Source: Mycolicibacterium baixiangningiae | GTDB taxonomy: Bacteria; Actinomycetota; Actinomycetes; Mycobacteriales; Mycobacteriaceae | Assembly (NCBI RefSeq): GCF_016313185.1 | Contig: NZ_CP066218.1 | Coordinates: forward strand, 1,302,001-1,366,000 | Direction: 5' to 3' | Length of the DNA stretch: 64,000 bases | In this document: in pieces, positions 53,711 through 61,944 of the stretch | Numbering within the stretch: position 1 is the stretch's first letter | Layout: every line of letters begins with the position of its first letter | Made by a program: the position numbers and the translations under genes | The notes under the pieces: generated by a model | Told to the model about the DNA's origin: nothing | The model's input: the letters and a program-made list of their open reading frames with translations, nothing else | Databases searched by the model: none

Positions 53711-54361
53711 ATGAAGGCAATCAGTCGGGTGCTGATCGCGTTGGTTGCGGCCATCGCGGCTCTGTTCACGAGCACGGGCACTTCGCATGCAGGTCTGGAC
53801 AATGAGCTCAGCCTGGTCGACGGGCAGGGCCGCACGCTCACGATTCAGCAGTGGGACACCTTCCTCAATGGTGTGTTCCCGCTGGACCGCAACCGGCTGA
53901 CGCGCGAGTGGTTCCACTCGGGCCGCGCGAAGTACATCGTCGCGGGCGAGGGCGCCGAGGACTTCGAGGGCTCACTCGAGCTGGGCTACCAGATCGGCTT
54001 CCCCTGGTCGCTGGGTGTGGGCATCAACTTCAGCTACACCACCCCCAACATCGCCTTCGACGGCCTCGAAGGTGCGGGCTTCGTCGACCCCGTGCTGGGT
54101 AACGAGTTCACCGGCATCGTGACTCCGCCGCTGTTCCCGGGTGTCTCGATCAGCGCTGACCTGGGCAACGGCCCGGGCATCCAGGAAGTCGCGACCTTCG
54201 CGGTCGACGTCGCTGGTGCCGAAGGTGCGGTCGCGGTGTCCAACGCGCACGGCACGGTGACCGGTGCGGCCGGCGGTGTGCTGCTGCGTCCCTACGCCCG
54301 GCTGATCGCCGCCACCGGTGACAGCGTCACCACCTACGGCCAGCCGTGGAACATGAACTAA
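53711..54361 (+). CDS. MspA-family outer-membrane porin, copy 2
   Basis: 216 residues, same signal peptide and mature protein as copy 1. The two differ at only four residues, all in the eight-residue stretch from mature position 95 (copy 1 AAFLDTEL, copy 2 AGFVDPVL), directly after the constriction residues. Elsewhere even most synonymous sites agree, so the copies arose recently or exchange sequence by gene conversion. Its own promoter and terminator allow separate expression. Confidence 0.95.
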   Translation: MKAISRVLIALVAAIAALFTSTGTSHAGLDNELSLVDGQGRTLTIQQWDTFLNGVFPLDRNRLTREWFHSGRAKYIVAGEGAEDFEGSLELGYQIGFPWSLGVGINFSYTTPNIAFDGLEGAGFVDPVLGNEFTGIVTPPLFPGVSISADLGNGPGIQEVATFAVDVAGAEGAVAVSNAHGTVTGAAGGVLLRPYARLIAATGDSVTTYGQPWNMN

Positions 54362-54382
54362 GCCCCTTCTGATCGCACAAGG

Positions 54383-54415
54383 AGCCCCGCGGGTCACACG
54401 CCCGCGGGGCTTCTT
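54383..54415 (+). terminator. Terminator of porin copy 2
   Basis: Stem AGCCCCGCGGG / CCCGCGGGGCT, loop TCACACG, then TCTT. Confidence 0.9.
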
Positions 54416-54648
54416 GCTGTTCGGGACAAGCCTGACATCTATTTTCCATCGCAATCAAAGTCTTTTTGAAATCAAATAGAATGGTGTTCGCTCGCCGTGG
54501 TGGCATCTATTTGCGTTTGCAAGAGAATGGCCGAGGGTAGCGGCCCGCCAGGTTTTATTGCGTGCCGCACCGCTCGTGACGGCGGCGTTTGCCCAGCGTA
54601 GGCCGCAGAAAAGCCCGTGCATGTGCAATGTGTTGTCGGTTTTATGTC
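54416..54648. other. AT-richer spacer between porin copies 2 and 3
   Basis: No gene seen. The segment 54438-54530 is unusually AT-rich for this genome (TCTATTTTCC, TCTTTTTGAAATCAAATAG) and holds an inverted pair TCTATTT/AAATAGA (54439 and 54475) and a repeated CATCTATTT. It may be an upstream activating region or a recombination scar. Confidence 0.4.
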
Positions 54649-54737
54649 GCCCTGTTATGTTTTGCGCGTCACTGACGATGAGATTCTCATGAGGACAACA
54701 CGTGAGGATTCTCATCCCAGTCACATGTTGTGCTCAC
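54649..54737 (+). promoter_or_regulatory. Conserved promoter segment of porin copy 3
   Basis: Homologous to 53565-53653. Also holds the perfect palindrome ATGAGATTCTCAT (54678-54690), downstream of TTATGTT. Candidate operator. Confidence 0.6.
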
Positions 54738-54800
54738 GGGTGTGTGGTGAAGCGGTGACCAGGCGCCCATCAACCATCGGCGCTACAGCTAGGGAGAATC

Positions 54801-55439
54801 ATGAAAGCAGTCAGTCGGGTGCTGATCGCGTTGGTTGCGGCCATCGCGGCTCTGTTCACGAGCACGGGCACTTCGCATGCAGGTCTGGACAACGAGGTCA
54901 GCCTGGTCGATGGGCAGGGCCGCACGCTCACGATTCAGCAATGGGACACCTTCCTCAATGGGGTGTTCCCGCTGGACCGCAACCGGCTGACGCGCGAGTG
55001 GTTCCACTCGGGTCGCGCCAAGTACATCGTCGCAGGCGCGGGTGCTGAGGAGTTCGAGGGTTCGCTGGAGCTGGGCTACCAGATCGGTTTCCCCTGGTCG
55101 CTGGGTGTGGGCATCAACTTCAGCTACACCACCCCCAACATCGCCTTCGACGGCCTGGAGGGATTCGGCATCTTCGGTGGCGAGCTCTCCGGCATCGTGA
55201 CTCCTCCGCTGTTCCCGGGCGTCTCGATCAGCTCCGACCTGGGCAACGGCCCGGGCATCCAGGAAGTCGCGACCTTCGCAGTCGATGTCACCGGTGCCGA
55301 AGGTGCGGTCGCGGTGTCCAACGCGCACGGCACTGTGACCGGTGCGGCCGGTGGTGTGCTGCTGCGTCCGTACGCCCGGCTGATCGCCTCGAGCGGTGAC
55401 AGCGTCACCACCTACGGCGCGCCCTGGAACATGAACTGA
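54801..55439 (+). CDS. MspA-family outer-membrane porin, copy 3
   Basis: 212 residues, more diverged than copies 1 and 2: MKAVSRV start, GAGAEEFEGS, and the loop after the constriction is four residues shorter (GLEGFGIFGGELSGI). The rest, including the last strands ASSGDSVTTYGAPWNMN, is almost the same. D90-G91 is again present. Start ATG preceded by the shared AGCTAGGGAGAATC. It is the last of the array and faces mscL, with a shared terminator between. Confidence 0.95.
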   Translation: MKAVSRVLIALVAAIAALFTSTGTSHAGLDNEVSLVDGQGRTLTIQQWDTFLNGVFPLDRNRLTREWFHSGRAKYIVAGAGAEEFEGSLELGYQIGFPWSLGVGINFSYTTPNIAFDGLEGFGIFGGELSGIVTPPLFPGVSISSDLGNGPGIQEVATFAVDVTGAEGAVAVSNAHGTVTGAAGGVLLRPYARLIASSGDSVTTYGAPWNMN

Positions 55440-55456
55440 GCTCGCACGCTTGACCG

Positions 55457-55487
55457 ATCGGCCCCCGGACACCGTCCGGGGGCCGAT
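55457..55487. terminator. Bidirectional terminator between porin copy 3 and mscL
   Basis: Twelve-base stem CGGCCCCCGGAC / GTCCGGGGGCCG around ACC, extended by A/T pairs. It lies between two convergent genes, six bases from the mscL stop. Confidence 0.85.
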
Positions 55488-55492
55488 TGCAT

Positions 55493-55948
55493 TCAGTGCT
55501 TGTCGGCGCTGGTGGTCTCCGCGGTGTCGGGGCTCGGGCCGGTGCCGGGACCGGCGGTCTGCCTGGGCGTTCCGCTGGTGTCGGCGAGGATATTGCGGAT
55601 CTCGGTGAGCAGGCTCAACTCCGTGTCCTGGGCCTGTTCCACCTTGCCCCGCTCGCGAAGCTTCTTGTAGGGCAGCACGATCAGGAAGTACACGACCGCG
55701 GCCACGAGGATGAAGTTGATGATCGCCGACAGCAGCTCGTTGAGGTCGATGGCCTGACCGCCGCCGATGTCTATCCGCAGGATCCCGTAGTCCGCGTCAC
55801 CGCCCGCCCCGATGCGGTTGATCAGCGGTTCGATGACGCTGTTGGTGAAGGCCGTGACCAGGCCGGTGAAGGCCGTGCCGATTACCACCGCGGTCGACAG
55901 GTCGACGATGTTGCCGCGGGCGAGGAAGTCCTTGAACCCTTTCAGCAT
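55493..55948 (-). CDS. mscL: Large-conductance mechanosensitive channel
   Basis: 151 residues: [47 protein letters not shown] (TM1), then the periplasmic loop and [29 protein letters not shown] (TM2), with a coiled cytoplasmic tail. A homopentamer that opens on osmotic downshift. Located between the porins and the SAF-domain gene, as between moaB2 and Rv0990c in M. tuberculosis. Ordinary length and sequence. Confidence 0.96.
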   Translation of the reverse strand: MLKGFKDFLARGNIVDLSTAVVIGTAFTGLVTAFTNSVIEPLINRIGAGGDADYGILRIDIGGGQAIDLNELLSAIINFILVAAVVYFLIVLPYKKLRERGKVEQAQDTELSLLTEIRNILADTSGTPRQTAGPGTGPSPDTAETTSADKH

Positions 55949-56009
55949 GACGAGCCCTTCTTCGGTGAGTGGACAGCTGATAGTGCGTCACGTTAGGCGC
56001 GGCAGCCGC

Positions 56010-56660
56010 TCAGTGGAAGGTCAGCGTGACAGCCTGGGTCAACGATGCGCCCGCCACCTTGTTGGCCGCCTCCGCCGGAAGGGCGACCAGCACAGCGCGC
56101 TCACCCGCGGCCCCGGGTCCCTGCCGCTTCTGCGACACCAGCACCACCACCGCGCGGGTGGCGATCACCAGCGCGTCTGCGCCGATGTCCGACGCCGGTG
56201 CCGCGAGTACGTCCACCACATCGCCGGTCCGGACCAGGTCGACCAGAGCGCCGTCGGTCAGGTGAAGGGACACGAGTCGGGCGTCGGGCCCCGCGGCAGC
56301 TTCGGCGATCCGCGGCCCGAGTAACCGCACATCGGTGAGCACCTCGCCGCGCCGGGCCGGGCCGGCCACCGTGGCGCCGACCACCTCGGCCGGATCCGAC
56401 GCCGCGCCGTCGGGAACGGCCGTCACCGGACGGCGTTCGATCCGCACATGGGTGTCGGCCAGCTCGGTACCCGGGGTGAGGTCACTTGCGGCGACGACGA
56501 CGTCGACCTGTTTGCCGTCGGGATCGGAGCGCACCGCCGCAACGGCCGCGAGCACCACCAGGGCGCCCGCGGCGATCCGTCGCGCCAGTACCGTGCGGCT
56601 CCAGTCCGGCCGCAAACTGCTCAGGCGTGCCAGCGGCGTCGGTTCGAGAGATTCCCCCAT
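56010..56660 (-). CDS. SAF-domain membrane protein (Rv0990c-like, CpaB-type)
   Basis: 216 residues. After a short basic N-terminus one hydrophobic helix (VLARRIAAGALVVLAAVAAVRSD) leads to an SAF domain: VDVVVAASDLTPGTELADTHVRIERRPV and GPARRGEVLTDVRLLG, followed by a second half VSLHLTDGALVDLVRTGDVVDVLAAP like the RcpC/CpaB flp pilus assembly proteins. No pilus genes are nearby. It is 69 bp downstream of the FmdB-like gene, on the same strand, so it belongs to the same CIRCE-controlled transcript. Confidence 0.8.
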   Translation of the reverse strand: MGESLEPTPLARLSSLRPDWSRTVLARRIAAGALVVLAAVAAVRSDPDGKQVDVVVAASDLTPGTELADTHVRIERRPVTAVPDGAASDPAEVVGATVAGPARRGEVLTDVRLLGPRIAEAAAGPDARLVSLHLTDGALVDLVRTGDVVDVLAAPASDIGADALVIATRAVVVLVSQKRQGPGAAGERAVLVALPAEAANKVAGASLTQAVTLTFH

Positions 56661-56728
56661 ACCGCCACGCTAGGCAGCAACCGACCCGGCCCGCTCGGGT
56701 TCACCGCGGGCCTGTGGATAACTTCAGA

Positions 56729-57061
56729 TCAGCTGGAGGCAGCCGCTGCGGGCGCCGAGCTGGTCGAGGTGGAACTCGAGCTCGAATCGCTCGCCGCGCT
56801 GGAGGTCGACTTCTCCGACGAACTCGACGAGCTCGACGAATCCGAGGAACTCTTGGCCGAACCACCGCTCGAAGTCTTGGCGGGTTCGCGGCTGTCGGTG
56901 CGGTAGAAACCGCTGCCCTTGAACACCACTCCCACCTTGCCGAAGAGCTTGCGCAGCCGGCCACTGCACTGCGGGCATTCGGTCAGCGCATCGTCGCTGA
57001 ACGCTTGCACGGCATCGAACCGATTGCCGCAGTCGGTGCACGCATAGGAATAGGTAGGCAC
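56729..57061 (-). CDS. FmdB-family zinc-ribbon protein with Ser-rich disordered tail (Rv0991c/Ruc-like)
   Basis: 110 residues from the GTG at 57061. Zinc ribbon with Cys8-x2-Cys11 and Cys29-x2-Cys32 (PTYSYACTDCG, TECPQC), then GVVFKGSGFYRTDS and a tail of almost only Ser, Ala and Thr. It resembles M. tuberculosis Rv0991c, a redox-regulated chaperone partner whose Zn ribbon and unstructured tail match. The CIRCE operator 27 bases upstream puts it under HrcA heat-shock control. The longer frame from 57094 begins upstream of it without support. Confidence 0.85.
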   Translation of the reverse strand: MPTYSYACTDCGNRFDAVQAFSDDALTECPQCSGRLRKLFGKVGVVFKGSGFYRTDSREPAKTSSGGSAKSSSDSSSSSSSSEKSTSSAASDSSSSSTSTSSAPAAAASS

Positions 57062-57087
57062 GAAAACCTCCGAGGTCGTCAAACTTT

Positions 57088-57114
57088 TTAGCACTCTACC
57101 GGCTCAAGTGCTAG
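57088..57114. promoter_or_regulatory. CIRCE operator (HrcA site)
   Basis: TTAGCACTC, nine bases, AAGTGCTAG: the left half is perfect, the right half matches the CIRCE consensus GAGTGCTAA at seven of nine positions. It lies between the FmdB-like and cyclo-ligase genes, 27 bp upstream of the leftward FmdB-like start. Repressor HrcA should bind it. Confidence 0.85.
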
Positions 57115-57133
57115 AACCGCCACGCGCCCACTG

Positions 57134-57721
57134 TCATTCCCCCAACGGGACCACTCCACGCCCCGGCGTCAGGGCGTGCGTCATCCGCACATCGTGCGGG
57201 TCTGCCGGCAACCGGTCGACCAATTCCTCGTCGCGCACCACCGCCACCAGCAGTGCCGCCGGGTCCGCCGACCGCAGCGATCGGTCGTAGAACCCGGCGC
57301 CCCTCCCCAGCCGCACACCGGTGCGGTCCACCGCCAAAGCCGGAACCAGCACGACCGCGGCGCCACCCACCGCGTCGGCCGGCAACCACGGCGGGGCCGG
57401 TTCCCGTAAGCCGTGGCGGGCGACGACGAGATTTCCCGGGCGGTACTCGCCCCACAGCAACGGCAGCGGAACGTCCTCATCGTCGTGTTGAGCCACAGGC
57501 AGCAGGACCCGCGCCCCGAGTGTCACGAGCTCGTCGAGCAGGGCGAGCGATCCGGGTTCGGAGCCGACCGGCACGTATGCGCACACTGTTCGCCCGGGCG
57601 CCGCGATTTCAGCAAGGTGGGCGGTGAGCGCGGTGGCCTGCCGCTCGCGCGCCTCATTCGTCACTTTGCGGCGTGCCCGCAGCAGTTCGGCGCGCAGCTC
57701 GGCTTTGGTCGGCGACGTCAC
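57134..57721 (-). CDS. 5-formyltetrahydrofolate cyclo-ligase
   Basis: 195 residues from the GTG at 57721 (VTSPTKAELRAELLRARRKVTNEARERQATALTAHL). The family motif GRGAGFYDRSL, with the preceding VLVPALAVDRTGVRLGRG, gives the ATP/folate loop. It converts 5-formyl-THF to 5,10-methenyl-THF with ATP. It matches Rv0992c in position. The frame is open up to 58114, but the extra part overlaps galU. Confidence 0.92.
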   Translation of the reverse strand: MTSPTKAELRAELLRARRKVTNEARERQATALTAHLAEIAAPGRTVCAYVPVGSEPGSLALLDELVTLGARVLLPVAQHDDEDVPLPLLWGEYRPGNLVVARHGLREPAPPWLPADAVGGAAVVLVPALAVDRTGVRLGRGAGFYDRSLRSADPAALLVAVVRDEELVDRLPADPHDVRMTHALTPGRGVVPLGE

Positions 57722-57806
57722 CCATCCACGATGACATCCCCACTCAGACGAACCAGGTGCGGCCCATAACCGGTTCATCCAGCGCGCAGCGGTTAATCTG
57801 TGAGCG

Positions 57807-58718
57807 ATGAGTCGGCCAGAAGTACCCATTCCGCGTACCGCTGTCGTGCCCGCCGCAGGCCTCGGCACGCGTTTCCTACCCGCCACCAAGACCGTTCCCA
57901 AAGAATTGCTGCCGGTGGTCGACACCCCCGGTATCGAATTGGTCGCCGCCGAGGCTGCCGAGGCGGGCGCCGAACGGCTGATCATCGTCACCTCCGAGGG
58001 CAAGGACGGCTTGGTCGCCCACTTCGTCGAGGATCTCGTGCTCGAGGGGACGCTCGAAGCCCGCGGCAAGAAGACGATGCTGGAGAAGGTCCGTCGCGCC
58101 CCCGCGTTGATCAAGGTGGAGTCGGTGCTGCAGGCCGAACCGCTGGGCCTCGGTCACGCTGTGAGCTGCGTCGAACCCTCGCTGTCAGACGACGAGGATG
58201 CGATCGCGGTGCTGCTGCCGGACGACCTCGTGCTGCCGACCGGGGTGCTCGAGACGATGTCGAAGGTCCGCGCCAAACGCGGTGGTTCGGTGTTGTGCGC
58301 GATCGAGGTGCCGCCCGAGAAGATCAGCGCCTACGGCGTTTTCGACGTCGAGGAGGTGCCGGACGCCGTCAACCCCAACGTCATGCGCGTCAAGGGGATG
58401 GTCGAGAAACCCAAGGCCGAGGACGCGCCGTCGCCGTACGCCGCCGCCGGCCGCTATGTTCTCGACCGGGCGATCTTCGATGCGCTGAAGCGCGTACAGC
58501 GCGGTGCGGGCAACGAGATCCAGCTGACCGACGCGATCGCGCTGCTGATCGACGAAGGCCATCCGGTGCACGTCGTCGTCCACCGCGGAACCCGACACGA
58601 CCTGGGAAATCCCGGCGGCTACCTGAAGGCTGCGGTTGACTTTGCGTTGGAACGCGACGACTACGGCCCCGAGCTGCGGCAGTGGTTGGTCGAGCGATTG
58701 GGCCTGACCGAGAACTAG
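57807..58718 (+). CDS. galU: UTP-glucose-1-phosphate uridylyltransferase
   Basis: 303 residues. Nucleotidyl transferase start AVVPAAGLGTRFLPATKTVPKELLPVVDTPGIE (nucleotide loop and Lys), VLLPDDLVLP (metal Asp), and GNEIQLTDAI near the sugar site, ending GGYLKAAVDFALERDDYG. It makes UDP-glucose for trehalose, glucan and galactan precursors. Divergent from the cyclo-ligase gene; moeA follows after 39 bp. Confidence 0.96.
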   Translation: MSRPEVPIPRTAVVPAAGLGTRFLPATKTVPKELLPVVDTPGIELVAAEAAEAGAERLIIVTSEGKDGLVAHFVEDLVLEGTLEARGKKTMLEKVRRAPALIKVESVLQAEPLGLGHAVSCVEPSLSDDEDAIAVLLPDDLVLPTGVLETMSKVRAKRGGSVLCAIEVPPEKISAYGVFDVEEVPDAVNPNVMRVKGMVEKPKAEDAPSPYAAAGRYVLDRAIFDALKRVQRGAGNEIQLTDAIALLIDEGHPVHVVVHRGTRHDLGNPGGYLKAAVDFALERDDYGPELRQWLVERLGLTEN

Positions 58719-58757
58719 AACTGTGCGACAGGCCCGAAGACAGGAGAAAGGCGTGTT

Positions 58758-60017
58758 GTGCGTTCGGTTGAGGAGCAGCAAGCTCGGATAGCCGCCGCCG
58801 CGGTGGCTCCGCGACCGGTACGGGTTGCCATCGCCGAAGCCCAAGGCCTGATGTGCGCCGAAGAGGTCGTCACCGAGCGGCCGATGCCCGGATTCGACCA
58901 GGCCGCCATCGACGGTTACGCGGTGCGCAGCGTCGACGTGCTCAGTGTCGGCGGCGGCGCCGGGGCCGACGACAACGACGGCCACGAGATCAGTCTGCCG
59001 GTGATGGCGTCGATCGAGGCCGGGGCGCGGACGCCGGGCCGGCTTCAGCCCAGGCAGGCAGCGCGCGTCCAGACCGGTGCGCCGATGCCCACCCTCGCCG
59101 ACGCGGTACTGCCCCTGCGGTGGACCGATGGCGGCGCGAACCGGGTGCGGGTGCTGCGCGGGGTGCGCTCCGGTGCGTACGTGCGACGCGCCGGTGACGA
59201 CGTGCAGCCCGGTGATGTGGCGGTGCGGGCGGGGACGATCATCGGTGCGGCCCAGGTGGGGCTGCTGGCGGCGGTCGGACGTGAACGGGTGCTGGTCCAT
59301 CCCAGGCCGCGGGTGTCGGTGATGAGTGTCGGCGGCGAGTTGGTCGACATCTCGCGCACACCGGGTAACGGCCAGGTCTACGACGTGAATTCGTACGCGC
59401 TCGCCGCCGCGGGCCGCGACGCCGGCGCGGAGGTTAACCGGGTCGGCATCGTCAACACCGACCCCGCCCAGCTGCGCGAGATCGTCGAAGGGCAACTCAA
59501 CCGGGCCGAGATCGTCGTCATCGCCGGTGCGGTCGGCGGCGCCGCGGCGGAGTCGGTGCGGGCCGTGCTCTCCGAACTGGGGGAGATGGAGGTCTCGCGG
59601 ATCGCGATGCACCCCGGGTCGGTTCAGGGCTTCGGCCAGCTCGGCCGCGACGGTGTGCCGGTGTTCCTGTTGCCCGCCAATCCGGTCAGCGCGCTGGTGG
59701 TGTTCGAGGTGATGGTGCGGCCGCTGATCCGGTTGTCGTTGGGCAAACGGTCGCCGATGCGCCGCATCGTCACTGCGCGCGCCCTGTCGCCGATCACCTC
59801 GGTGGCCGGACGCAAGGGCTACCTGCGCGGTCAGCTGATGCGGGACCAGGACACCGGCGAGTACCTCGTGCAGGCGCTCGGCGGCGCCCCGGGGGCGTCA
59901 TCGCATCTGCTCGCCACGCTCGCCGAGGCAAACTGTCTGGTGATCGTGCCGACCGACGTCGACGAAGTGCGTACCGGGGAGGCCGTCGACGTCGCCTTCC
60001 TCGCGCAACGCGGCTGA
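58758..60017 (+). CDS. moeA: Molybdopterin molybdenumtransferase
   Basis: 419 residues, RSVEEQQARIAAAAVAPRPVRVAIAEAQGLMCAEEVVTERPMPGFDQAAIDGYAVR, the MoeA N-terminus. The MoCF domain is PRVSVMSVGGELVDISRTPGNGQVYDVNSYALAAAGRDAGAEVNRVGIVNTD, then GGAAAESVRAVL, a slightly modified form of the usual GGxSxG loop. The C-terminal beta domain ends VDVAFLAQRG. It inserts molybdate into molybdopterin-AMP. GTG start preceded by AGGAGAAAGG. Position matches Rv0994. Confidence 0.92.
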   Translation: MRSVEEQQARIAAAAVAPRPVRVAIAEAQGLMCAEEVVTERPMPGFDQAAIDGYAVRSVDVLSVGGGAGADDNDGHEISLPVMASIEAGARTPGRLQPRQAARVQTGAPMPTLADAVLPLRWTDGGANRVRVLRGVRSGAYVRRAGDDVQPGDVAVRAGTIIGAAQVGLLAAVGRERVLVHPRPRVSVMSVGGELVDISRTPGNGQVYDVNSYALAAAGRDAGAEVNRVGIVNTDPAQLREIVEGQLNRAEIVVIAGAVGGAAAESVRAVLSELGEMEVSRIAMHPGSVQGFGQLGRDGVPVFLLPANPVSALVVFEVMVRPLIRLSLGKRSPMRRIVTARALSPITSVAGRKGYLRGQLMRDQDTGEYLVQALGGAPGASSHLLATLAEANCLVIVPTDVDEVRTGEAVDVAFLAQRG

Positions 60018-60028
60018 CCCGAGTCGAG

Positions 60029-60682
60029 GTGAGCCTGCTGCGGTCGAGTTCCCTGCACCCCGGATGGCCGATGCCGGTGGGCCCGTTGCGGGTCCCCGCC
60101 GGTGTGGTGAGACTGCGTCCGATCCGCCTGCGCGACGCCGCGCAGTGGAGCCGTACCCGGTTGGCCGACCGCGGGCACCTCGAACCGTGGGAACCGATGA
60201 CCGGAGTGGATTGGCAACTGCGCCATGCTTTCTCGTCGTGGCCCGCGGTGTGCTCGACGCTGCGGTCGGAGGCGCGCAAAGGGCGGATGCTGCCGTACGT
60301 CATCGAACTCGACGGTCAGTTCGCCGGTCAGCTGACCATCGGCAACGTCACCCACGGTGCGTTGCGTTCAGCGTGGATCGGCTACTGGGTGTCGAGTGAA
60401 CAGGTCGGCGGCGGGGTGGCGACGGCGGCGTTGGCGCTCGGCGTGGACCACTGCTTCGGACCGGTCATGCTGCACCGTGTCGAGGCCACCGTGCGTCCGG
60501 AGAACGCGCCGAGCCGACGAGTGCTGGCAAAGGTCGGCTTCCGCGAGGAGGGCCTGCTCAAGCGCTATCTCGAGGTCGACGGCGGCTGGCGCGACCACCT
60601 ACTCGTCGCGATCACGGTCGAGGAACTCAGCGGGTCCGCGTCGGCGGCGCTGGTGCGTACGGGGCGCGCGGAGTGGGCCTGA
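60029..60682 (+). CDS. rimJ: GNAT family ribosomal-protein alanine acetyltransferase-like
   Basis: 217 residues; VVRLRPIRLRDAAQWSRTRLADRGHLEPWEPM, AWIGYWVSSEQVGGGVATAALALGVDHCFGPVMLHRVEATVRPENAPSRRVLAKVGFREEGLLKRYLEVDGGWRDHLLVAI: the acetyl-CoA loop and the NAPSRRVLAKVGF helix are RimJ/RimL type. N-terminally acetylates a ribosomal or other protein. GTG start 11 bases after moeA, matching Rv0995. Confidence 0.9.
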   Translation: MSLLRSSSLHPGWPMPVGPLRVPAGVVRLRPIRLRDAAQWSRTRLADRGHLEPWEPMTGVDWQLRHAFSSWPAVCSTLRSEARKGRMLPYVIELDGQFAGQLTIGNVTHGALRSAWIGYWVSSEQVGGGVATAALALGVDHCFGPVMLHRVEATVRPENAPSRRVLAKVGFREEGLLKRYLEVDGGWRDHLLVAITVEELSGSASAALVRTGRAEWA

Positions 60683-60695
60683 CCCGCTGTTACTG

Positions 60696-60750
60696 ATGTG
60701 ACACGTGTGACTCGTGGTGCTTGTCACATGCGAATTACAGGTGTGTAATT
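60696..60750. promoter_or_regulatory. Two inverted repeats upstream of the SepX/GlpR-like gene
   Basis: ATGTGAC (60696) and GTCACAT (60723) are complementary with 20 bases between; AATTAC (60733) and GTAATT (60745) are complementary with six between. They lie in the 135-bp leader. Candidate operators of unidentified regulators. Confidence 0.4.
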
Positions 60751-60817
60751 GTCTCGGCGCGTCGCCCCTAGGTGCGCTGGTCAACCGACCTAGCCTGTAG
60801 GGGAAAGGAGCAGGCGA

Positions 60818-61894
60818 ATGCCAAGCATCCCCCAATCTCTGCTGTGGATCTCGCTTGTGGTGCTCTGGCTCTTCGTGCTGGTGCCCATGCTGATCTCTAA
60901 GCGAGATGCCGTGCGGCGCACCAGTGACGTCGCACTGTCGACCCGCGTGTTGAACTCCGGGCAGAGCGCTCGACTGCTCCGTCGTACCCGCCCGGCGGCC
61001 GGACATCACTCCGACCCGGACTGGCGCCCCTCCTCGGACGAGCACGACGAGCACGACGAGTTCGACGACGATCATGACGACGACCGGCACGACGAACACC
61101 TCGAGCAGGTTGACGAGCCGCAACGCGCGGTGGTCCTGGCCGCCACGCCGCGGCCGGACGCCGAGCCGGACTACCTCGACGTCGACATCGTCGAGGACGA
61201 GTCCGCCGCGCTGCCCGTCGGCGCCGCCGAGCACGAAACCGCGGAAGTCCGGCTCGACGACGAGAACGACGCCGAGGACGACATGGCCGAAGACGACATC
61301 GCCGAAGCGACAGCCGAATTCGACGTAGCCGAATTTGACTCAGCCGAATCCGACACAGCCGAACCGGCCGGCGACGGCACCGACGACGAATACGAGTACG
61401 TGCCGGACTCCTCGGGACTCGAGGCCGAACCGGAGAGCGAACAGCCCGTCGACTCGCTCAGCGCGGCGCGCAGGCGCCGTCACGAGTCGAAGACCGCCGC
61501 GGCCGTCAGCGCCCGCAAGTACCAGTTCCGCAAGCGCATGGTGACGTCGTTGGGGGTGGCGCTGCTGGCGTCGGCGCTCCTGGCGTACTTCGTGGCGCCG
61601 TGGGCGTGGTGGCTGTGTGGGGTGGTCGGCGTGGTCACCGTTCTCTACCTCGGATACCTCCGCAGGCAGACCCGGATCGAGGAGCAGGTACGGCGCCGGC
61701 GGGCGCAGCGGGTCCGTCGCTCGCGGCTGGGCGTGGAGAACACCGGCGACTCCGAGCTCGACGTGGTGCCCGCCCGGTTGCGGCGTCCCGGCGCGGCGGT
61801 GTTGGAGATCGACGACGAGGATCCGATCTTCGAGCATCTCGACGAGGTGGCCTTCGCGCGGCACTTCGACCTGCCGAGAGCCGCCGGCCAGTAG
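60818..61894 (+). CDS. Divisome protein SepX/GlpR-like (Rv0996-like) membrane protein
   Basis: 358 residues. An N-terminal helix (SLLWISLVVLWLFVLVPMLISKRDAVRRTSDVALSTRVL) with the conserved RRT segment, a 190-residue acidic region of Asp, Glu, His and Ala that includes five-residue repeats (AEFDV, AEFDS, AESDT), two more helices (SLGVALLASALLAYFVAPWAWWLCGVVGVVTVLYLGYL), and a basic RRRRAQRVRRSRLGV segment. The order moeA, rimJ, this gene matches the Streptomyces and mycobacterial sepX/glpR locus, tied to septation. AAAGGAG precedes the ATG. Confidence 0.85.
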   Translation: MPSIPQSLLWISLVVLWLFVLVPMLISKRDAVRRTSDVALSTRVLNSGQSARLLRRTRPAAGHHSDPDWRPSSDEHDEHDEFDDDHDDDRHDEHLEQVDEPQRAVVLAATPRPDAEPDYLDVDIVEDESAALPVGAAEHETAEVRLDDENDAEDDMAEDDIAEATAEFDVAEFDSAESDTAEPAGDGTDDEYEYVPDSSGLEAEPESEQPVDSLSAARRRRHESKTAAAVSARKYQFRKRMVTSLGVALLASALLAYFVAPWAWWLCGVVGVVTVLYLGYLRRQTRIEEQVRRRRAQRVRRSRLGVENTGDSELDVVPARLRRPGAAVLEIDDEDPIFEHLDEVAFARHFDLPRAAGQ

Positions 61895-61944
61895 CTCGGT
61901 TTCGGCTGGTGCGTGACGGCTGGTAGCCTTTCGTACCGGTATCA

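Noticed and set aside
60690..60730. Crp/Rv3676 site (TGTGA-N6-TCACA)
   Set aside because: The half-sites are 20 bp apart rather than 6, so it does not fit the consensus; reported only as an inverted repeat.
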